Origin: Lichina pygmaea
Lineage: Eukaryota > Ascomycota > Lichinomycetes > Lichinales > Lichinaceae
Length of the DNA: 64,000 bases
Direction: 5' to 3'
Assembly: GCA_963422465.1 (NCBI GenBank)
Contig: OY730175.1
Span: forward strand, 1,550,001 to 1,614,000
Part shown: positions 57,514-64,000 of the stretch, one piece after another
How positions within the stretch are numbered: the stretch's first letter is position 1
Layout of the letters: each line of letters starts with the position of its first letter
The notes under the pieces: generated by a model
Told to the model about the DNA's origin: nothing
The model's database searches: none
What the model saw: only the letters and a program-made list of their open reading frames with translations
Made by a program: the position numbers and the translations under genes

Positions 57514-58341
57514 TCAGTGCACCTTGTTCTTTGAACAACAGTCTTTCACCATGTGGTCTAGCTTGCCACAGGCATAGCACTTCAGTGCTTTCCCCTTTTT
57601 GTTGTTTCTTCCCTTCGTGAACCTTCCCTTGTGGTGGACTGCATCCAGTTCCATGGGTGCATAGCCATATGGATCATGTGGCGGTGCCTTGTTAGGCGGC
57701 TTGTAGTGGTTGCTCACATGCCATGCGGGGTGGCTGTATCCTCCGTCGTGGCGTTTCTCCATCACTCGCTCAAATAGTTTGTCATCAATGTTGATTGCTT
57801 GTGCGATGAGTTCGTCCAGTGTGTTGACTGCTCGTCTGTCAAAGGTGATTTCATCCTTCATGTTTTCCTTGAGTCCACGTCAGTACATGACTATCAGGGT
57901 GTTGTTGTCCCAGTCAGTCAGTACTGAGTATTGTTTGAACTGTGTGGTGTACTCTGCGGCTGAGCGTTGTTGTTTGATGTGCTGGATCATTCGTATAGCC
58001 ACTTTATCTTTGTTAGATAGTCCAAGGATCCTTTTGATCTCATCCTTGAATTGCGTCCATTTTGTCATCCATTCTGTTGTGTTGTTGTGGTCTCTGTTCC
58101 CTGAGAGATGTTTGTTGACGTAGGGTTTGATCCATCAATAAGTATTGCCTCTCATGTAAGTGGTTGCAAAGAGGGGCCACTTTTCCTTAGGCAGCTTCAT
58201 CTCTGGTTGGAATTGAAAGTAGACTTGGAGTTGCATGAGCCAGTCGTTGACCTTGTTTCTTTCGCTGTAGAACAGGTCTGGCTTGGCGATGCTAATCTTT
58301 CCATCTGGGAAGTTGGGGTTGGTTGCTCCTGAGGTACTCAT
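57514..58341 (-). mobile_element. Inner C element: Gag
   Basis: Starts MSTSGATNPNFPDGK, with the capsid-like FYSERNKVNDWLMQLQVYFQF, KMIQH/AAEYTTQFKQYS segment, and a knuckle CYACGKLDHMVKDC. Broken. Confidence 0.85.
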
Positions 58342-58359
58342 CCTTGAGGGTCTTCAAAG

Positions 58360-58916
58360 TGTTGCGGTCTGTACCATACTGTCCTATCCGAGTATAGAAT
58401 TAGGGCGAGAGGTGGAAGGCAGGTTGGTTCTCGCAGGAGAGGAGTGTCAAGGAGCGTGAAGGGGTTTGGTGGAACGTGGTGGTGGTGACACCTGATCAAT
58501 GGCTTCGTACAAAGGATTGTATTGAAGTAGATCTAGTTGTCTGGATCACAACATGAGTTGAAGATGATTGTTCCATAAGGGAACTATCGCCAGACTATAT
58601 AGTGCTGGCCTGTCAAGATGATCAAGATTGTCTTGACAGTCTTGACATCAAGACAGGTGAGATTGTCTTGACAGTCCCACCATGTTATGCACTCTGTGTC
58701 GAGACTGGTGAGATTGTCTTGATGCTTCATGCATCATGCGTCAAGACTGGTGAGATTGTCTTGATGCTTTATGCATCATGCGTCAAGACTCCCGTGTGTG
58801 TCTCGACAGTCACGTGACCCCTTGTTGGTTGGTCACTTGACTTCCATGGTGTCCTCTTGCCTGGCCCACGGCCTGATTGCCTATAAATGAGTGGCTCCCA
58901 TCCCTGGGTTGTAACA
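58360..58916 (-). repeat. 5' LTR of the inner C element
   Basis: 557 bp, uninterrupted sister of the LTR at 51940-53017, with the same 42-bp hairpin repeats (about 58650-58790). Confidence 0.92.
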
Positions 58917-60514
58917 TCTGCCTGTTGGCATAGACATGCTCCCACTGCCTGATCTGAAGTGTCTGTCTTGATTTGTGTTGGTTGGCCTGTCTTGAAGTTG
59001 AGGAGAACTGGTTCCTTGGCGCAAGTGTCCTTGAGCTGTTGGAATACTTTTTGTTGTCTCTCCGTCCACCAGTACTCCACGTCCTTCTTCGTGAGTTCTG
59101 TTAGTGGTGTTGCCATCTGTGAGTAGTTCTTAATGAACTGTCAGTTGAAGTTGGCAAATCCTAGGAAGACTTGTACTTCCTTAACTGACATCAGTGTTGG
59201 CTATTGCTGAATCACTTTGATTTTCTCAGGGTCAATCTTGATCCCTTCAATCCCTATGACATATCCAAGGAATTCAACTTCCGGTTTGTTGAACTTGCAT
59301 TTCTTTGGGTTAAGCTTGAGCCCTGCCTGTTGTAGGCATCGTAGAACATCCTTCACATGTTTGGTATGTTCCTGTTGTGTGTTCGAGTAGACAAGAATGT
59401 CGTCCAGGTAGGTGATAGCTGTTTGGTCCAGGTGTGCTCTGATGATGTTGTTGATCAATGCTTGACATGTTGCTGGTGTGTTTGTGAGTCCGAATAGCAT
59501 AACCAGATACTTGTAGTGTCTGTATCAGGTTCTGAAGGCTGTCTTCCATTCTTCTCCTTCTTTCATGTGTATCAGGTTGTATGCTCCTTTCAAGTCCAGC
59601 TTGGTAAAGATTGTAGCTTGGCTGATCCTGTCTCGCAATTTGTTCGCATTTGGCAACAGATATCAGTTCTTGATGGTAATGTCGTTGAGTTTCCTGTAAT
59701 CCACACAAAGTCGAAGACTTCTGTCTTTCTTTGGTGCAAATAGTATCAGGTATCCTGCTGGTGATTGAGATTCTCGAATGAAACTCTTTTTCAGGTTTTC
59801 CTCCAGGTACTTGCAAAGTACTTGGAGCTCTTTCTCTGATAACTGGTAAATTGGTCCAAATCCTGGCTCTGTCCCTGGTTGCAACTTGATCTCATGATCC
59901 CAAGGTTGGTGCTTAGGCAACACTGCTGTTGTTGTCTCTTCCTGAAAGAGGTTATCATACCCAGGTCAGTACTCTTCAGAGATCTCCAGAGGGTTAACAA
60001 CTTCCTCTCTCTTCATCTCTGACTGTTTGGCCACCTGGTTCCGGGGTGTGCCTGTCAAGGTGGACCTCTTCTCTTGAGAGTTGTCCTTTCTGTCAGTGAG
60101 GTTCCACTGAGGACTCCTTCCCTCATCTGTCCATGCCTTCTGCGGCTGGTAACAGGTCTGAGCTGTGTTGTTAGTGCAGTTCCTAAATGTGAGTACTCCT
60201 GTCTTCCAGTTAACAACTGGGTTGTGCTTCTTTAGCCAAGGCATCCCCAAATAGATATCCTGAGTGGCCAACTCGACAATATCAAGGTGGATCCTTTCAG
60301 CATAGTGTCCGGTAACCATTTCCATTGGCTGTGTCTCATGGCAGACTAGCTCTGTCTGTCTATTTGCCATCGCGAGCTGATAGGGCTGCTGCTTGTGTCT
60401 CCTTCCAGTGCTAAGGGTATCGTAAAGTTGTCTTGAGATGTAGTTTCCACTGGCTCCAGAGTCAACAAGTGCGTATGTCCGTACTGGCGTGTTGGTGTGT
60501 AGTGACACAGGCAA
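58917..60514 (-). mobile_element. Outer C element: protease, reverse transcriptase and start of RNase H
   Basis: Protease with TYALVDSGASGNYIS near 60480, the pol region with [15 protein letters not shown] near 59690, YLDDILVYSN near 59400 (catalytic YLDD), and the RNase H start ([10 protein letters not shown]) at 58930 where the inner element cuts in. Broken. Confidence 0.9.
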
Positions 60515-60597
60515 TCACAGGTGCTTTGCGTTGCTAGGGGTCATGTTGTTGAGCTCCTGATGTCACCCCTTGACAAGGGAGTTCAGTCTTTTCCTGA

Positions 60598-62080
60598 TCA
60601 AAGTGTCTTACCACTGACTGGGCAATAGATCCAGCTATTCCCATCAGTTCTGAGGAATCTGTTCATGAATTTGTCTTGCTGATGCTTGTCACATCCAGGC
60701 TTGAGGCAGTACTGCCAATTGTTGATGTAGCAGTTGTAGTTGTTGCCTTGCTGTAGGAACATGAGGTGTTTGTGCCAATCATGTGTGTGCCTGGGGAATG
60801 TGGTGTGTTGGTGTTTGTCCCAAAGATAGATCTCACACGCATCCTTCTCGCAATTGACCCAATGTTTGTGGCAGGTGGCGTGGTAGGGTGAATGTCCTCC
60901 GTACCTTTGTAGTTGTTCGTGGTAGGTGCAGTAGTGCTTTGTGCAAAACCTCCACTGTAGTTCGCCATGCCGTAGATTTCGTGGGTCCATGCTGTAAGCA
61001 TAGCTTCCTCGTGGTATTTCTTCTTTGATAGACACAGGTTCATCTCAGTCCCCATCAGAGGTAGTTAAGGGCTCCTGTCCCTTGTCCTGACCTGTCTGTT
61101 CTGGTAGGTCCTTGCCTCCTGATGTTGCCAGTTGGTGGGCTGCTTCCAATGTCTGATTGTAGTTGTCCTATTGTTCAAGGGATAGCTGAGCCTCTCCTGG
61201 TGGGTCCTCTGGCTTGATGACATTCCAGTCTCTGTCAAGTGTATTAAGTTGCTGTCGGTGTATCTTGTTCTTTGAACAACAGTCTTTCGCCATGTGGCCT
61301 AGCTTGCCACAGGCATAGCACTTCAGTGCTTTCCCCTTTTTGTTGTTCCTTCCCTTCGTGAACCTTCCCTTGTGGTGGACTGCATCCAGTTCCATGGGTG
61401 CATAGCCATATAGGTCATGTGGTGGTGTCTTGTTAGGCAGCTTGTAGTGGTTGCTCACATGCTATGCGGGGTGGCTGTATCCTCTGTTGTGGTGTTTCTC
61501 TATCGCTCACTCGAATAGCTTGTCATCAATGTTGATTGCTTGTGCGATGAGTTCGTCCAGTGTGTTGACTGCTCGTCCATCAAAGGTGATTTCATCCTTC
61601 ATGTTTTCCTTGAGTCCACGTTGGTACATGACCATCAGGGTGTTGTTGTCCCAGTCAGTCAGTACTGAGTATTGTTTGAACTGCGTGGTGTACTCTGCAG
61701 CTGAGTGTTGTTGTTTGATGTGCTGGATCATTTGTATAGCCACTTTGTCTTCGTTAGATAGTCCAAGGATCCTTTTGATCTTGTCCTTGAATTATGTCCA
61801 TTTCATCATCTATTCTGTTGTGCTGTCGTGGTCTCTGTTTCCTGAGAGATGTTTGTTGACATAGGGCTTGATCCATCAATAAGCATTGCCTCTCATGTAA
61901 GTGGTTGCGAAGAGGGGCTACTTCTCCTTAGGCAGCTTTGTCTCTGGTTGGAATTGAAAGTAGACTTGGAGTTGCATGAGCCAGTCGTTGACCTTGTTCC
62001 TTTCACTGTAGAACAGGTCTGGCTTGGCAACGCTAATCTTTCCATCTGGGAAGTTGGGGTTGGTTGCTCCTGAGGTACTT
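60598..62080 (-). mobile_element. Outer C element: Gag and W-x2-C-x4-C-x2-H array
   Basis: Gag from about 62080 with AAEYTTQFKQYSVLTDWDNN and the knuckle CYACGKLGHMAKDC (about 61330), followed by the triple W-x2-C-x4-C-x2-H array at 61035-60598. Broken. Confidence 0.85.
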
Positions 62081-62100
62081 ATCCTTGAGGGTCTTCAAAG

Positions 62101-62694
62101 TGTTGCAGTCTGTACTGTACTGTCCTATCTGAGTATAGGATTAGGGTGAGAGGTGGAAGGCGGGTTGGTTCTTGCAGGAGAGAAGTGTCAAGGAGTGCGA
62201 AGGGGTTTGGTGGAACATGGTGGTGGTGACACCTGATCAACAGCTTCGTACAAAAGGATTGTATTGAAGTAGATCTAGTTGTCTGGATCACAACATGAGT
62301 TGAAGACGATTGTTCCATAGGGGAACTATCGCCAGACTATATAGTGCCCAGTTTGTGAGCAGAGTGAGCTCTGCTCACTTTGCTCACTTTTCATGCACGC
62401 TGCAGTGAGCTGGGTGAGCTCTGCTCACTTTGCTCACTTTTCATGCACACTGCGGTGAGCTGGGTGAGCTCTGCTCACTTTGCTCACTTTTCATGCACAC
62501 TGCAGCGAGCTGGGTGAGCTCTGCTCACTTTGCTCACTTGTTTGTGCATATACATGCTGCGGCGAGCACCCCCTGGTTTGTCTTGCCGGTCACATGACCG
62601 GTTCCCGTGTCACACTGTCTGGTACTTCTGTCCAGTATCCTGTCTGCTGCTTTCTGTGAGTATATAAAGACTGTGTTCCTTCTGGGTCGTAACA
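62101..62694 (-). repeat. 5' LTR of the outer C element
   Basis: 594 bp, same length and same 50-bp repeats (62364-62567) as the LTR at 49184-49777. Confidence 0.93.
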
Positions 62695-63419
62695 TAGTCT
62701 CACATACTTGCCTCACTTCTCAAGTTCCTATTCAAATTGTCAGTTATTGATGTGTACCACTGTATTGATTATATCCTTGAGGTTGGTAGGTTGGTCTCCA
62801 CACATGATGTCATCCTTGACTTGTTTCTTGAGGGCTTGGTAGAACAGTGCTGTTAAGATACTATCTCCCCACTGTGTCCTCACTGATAGTTGTTGGAATC
62901 TTGCTGCAAAGTCTGATACTGACCCTGTCTGCTGTAGTGCTTGGAGCTTTCATTCCATGTCTTGTTTCTTGTCAATAACTCCAAAGGTTTTCTTCATCTG
63001 GGTTTTGAAGGTTGAGAAACTTCTGATGATTCTCTGTGTTATAGTTTCTATATCTGAGAGACTTCCCCTATTATCAAGATAGTCTTGCAGATAGATGTTG
63101 AACTATGTGAACATTAGTCTATCCAGGTAGAAGGCTGTGAACAGTACCTTCTCCTGTTCTGTCAGGAATTGTGTGGTGTTGAACCTATAATAAAGCTCAA
63201 GCTGAGAGAAGAATAGTTCTAATTCTTTTTGTGATCTATTATACCTCTTCAGCATACCTACCTTCAACAGCTTCAGAGGTAAGGTGAGGGTGGTAGTGGC
63301 AGGTAGTTTCTGGGCTTGTGCCTGAGGTGTAGCCTGGGCACATCCTGTCTGTGAAGGGGTAGAGCTGTGTGGATCTGCCATCATATTGAGCTGGTGTCCT
63401 ATATGTTAGAGACTGAAAC
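62695..63419 (-). mobile_element. Element A gag, proximal part
   Basis: Starts MMADPHSSTPSQTG at 63384, 36 bases inside the LTR, and reads as capsid-like sequence (LKRYNRSQKELELFFSQLELYYRF). It continues in broken form to 62695, where the outer C element interrupts it. Confidence 0.8.
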
Positions 63420-63767
63420 TGTTAAGAGCCAGTCCACATTCACACAGAATGTGGGTGGTCTGTGTGTCTTGACTGAGAAGGGCAGGGACTTAATAGATGA
63501 ATAGCAAGTAGGGTAACTCTCTTGCTATTATCACTTGTACTTGTTGTTCAGTCTGGAGAGCTATTCTCCCCAGCTATCTGGCTTCTCTTATATACAGGAG
63601 TCTGAGGGGCGGGGTTCTCCCCAAGAGGTATCAGCTTTCCACATAGTAGAGTTGGCAGAGATAGTTACACCTCTACCATCTCTGCCACCAGGTCAGGTGA
63701 ACATTGTTCTGTGTACCTCTGTACACTCACTTAGGTCAGCTCAGCTGTTCTGGCCTGGGTCTTAACA
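63420..63767 (-). repeat. LTR of element A, right copy (5' LTR)
   Basis: 348 bp, TGTTAAGAGCC...GTCTTAACA, next to the gag start. Confidence 0.88.
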
Positions 63768-64000
63768 CTGGGCAAGAAAACATAGTATGAAGTTTGCACC
63801 TGAAAAGTATGAACTTCTCTATTTTTCTAGAAGAAGAACAGACAATCTTCAGCTCAGTCTAACACTTGGAGAAGTGGTACTACAGCCAAAAGAAGAAGTG
63901 TGTATCCTGGGATTATACTATGATTCCAAGCTTCTCTGGAGAAAACACCAGAAAATCATGTTACAGAAAGCTTCCAAGTTTTTCTCAGCACTTTCCAGAA
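63768..64000 (+). mobile_element. Diverged Tad-like LINE, partial, cut by element A and by the window edge
   Basis: Open frame from the junction to the edge: MKFAPEKYELLYFSRRRTDN, PKEEVCILGLYYDSKL and HQKIMLQKASKF correspond residue by residue to the part just after the FADD motif of the LINE at 46489-48360, but are clearly diverged. A second, older or distinct LINE subfamily. The left junction falls in the WA(A)RH codon block, so element A inserted into this LINE. Confidence 0.85.

Larger units (their letters stand above)
51940..58916 (-). mobile_element. Ty3/Gypsy chromovirus, inner C element, broken
   Basis: Sister of the outer element in coding sequence. Perfect 5-bp target duplication TCTGC at 51935-51939 and 58917-58921, inserted inside the RNase H of the outer element. 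LTRs at 51940-53017 (includes a LINE) and 58360-58916. Order as in the outer element. The LTRs differ by about 5 percent, nearly all transitions; the frame is broken on the order of ten times. It must be younger than the outer insertion although the LTR distances are similar. Confidence 0.93.
49184..62694 (-). mobile_element. Ty3/Gypsy chromovirus, outer C element, broken
   Basis: LTRs of 594 bp at both ends (49184-49777 and 62101-62694) and a perfect 5-bp target duplication (TAGTC at 49179-49183 and 62695-62699). Order on the minus strand: 5' LTR, gag with CCHC knuckle, His/Cys array, protease, reverse transcriptase, RNase H (interrupted by the inner element), integrase, chromodomain, antisense ORF, 3' LTR. 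The LTRs differ at about 4 percent, nearly all transitions, so insertion is moderately recent. The coding part has on the order of ten frame breaks plus the nested insertion. It inserted into the gag of element A. Confidence 0.93.
40815..63767 (-). mobile_element. Ty3/Gypsy element A, broken and heavily nested (span includes later insertions)
   Basis: Defined by a pair of related LTRs in the same orientation (40815-41166 and 63420-63767) and minus-strand gag sequence next to the right LTR (63384 leftward), so the right LTR is the 5' one. Gag is split by the outer C element: gag sequence resumes at 49183 and ends near 48681. A recognisable pol is absent; that part is occupied by the inverted LINE pair and LTR-B fragments. 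The LTRs differ by roughly a tenth and by small indels, so it is the oldest LTR element here. It is clearly non-functional, with multiple frame breaks. Whether the left LTR belongs to the same insertion is inferred from orientation and a 4-of-5 match of flanking pentamers. Confidence 0.55.

Noticed and set aside
40810-63772. Firm 5-bp target duplication for element A
   Set aside because: The flanking pentamers CTAGG and CTGGG match at four of five bases, but the left flank does not visibly continue the LINE seen at the right, so the pairing is not proven.

Overview
The window is nuclear DNA of a filamentous ascomycete, most likely a Sordariomycete. The evidence is compact genes split by short introns (about 50-130 nt, GT...AG, with CTAAC/TGAAC-type branch sites), CT-rich leaders, moderately high GC in the gene part, and a block of chromovirus LTR elements and Tad-like LINEs. 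I read spliced models by eye from splice sites and reading frame, so exon limits are inferences unless an exon carries a conserved motif.

Layout. 1-40.5 kb is host sequence: an N-terminal gene fragment running off the left edge (minus), the meiotic cohesin kleisin rec8 (plus, 1672-4124), a small coiled-coil gene resembling the BLOC-1 subunit CNL1 (minus, 6102-6791), a long gene-poor stretch (about 6.8-16.7 kb) with at most one weak candidate gene, a two-finger C2H2 regulator (plus, 16760-17688), a histidine acid phosphatase (minus, 21287-23253), the RNase P/MRP subunit RPR2 (minus) divergent from the DEAD-box helicase SUB2 (plus, 25348-27666), a Mug72-type ketopantoate-reductase-fold protein with a long disordered tail (plus, 33338-36332), a 200-N assembly gap, and inositol-pentakisphosphate 2-kinase IPK1 (plus, 38633-40469). 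Long G or C homopolymers and CGTACG-type palindrome clusters punctuate the spacers. Two copies of a TA-flanked MITE lie at 20.6 and 30.2 kb.

40.8-64 kb is a nest of retroelements with no host gene. A diverged LINE at the right edge is cut by a Gypsy element (A, minus). Its gag is cut by a second Gypsy (outer C, 49184-62694, duplication TAGTC). That RNase H is cut by a sister Gypsy (inner C, 51940-58916, duplication TCTGC), and the left LTR of the sister is cut by a 5'-truncated LINE (13-bp duplication). West of this, two nearly identical LINE copies stand head to head around a GC-rich spacer inside fragments of another LTR family. All the LTR elements are fossils with broken frames. The larger LINE copies are 5' truncated but their remaining reading frame is open.

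The most interesting signals are: a Cys-rich, coiled-coil ORF on the strand opposite gag-pol just inside the 3' LTR of all three Gypsy elements; LINE insertions that fall at TATA-like sites of LTRs; a triple W-x2-C-x4-C-x2-H array between Gag and protease; and sister Gypsy elements whose LTRs share one half but carry unrelated tandem hairpin repeats in the other.
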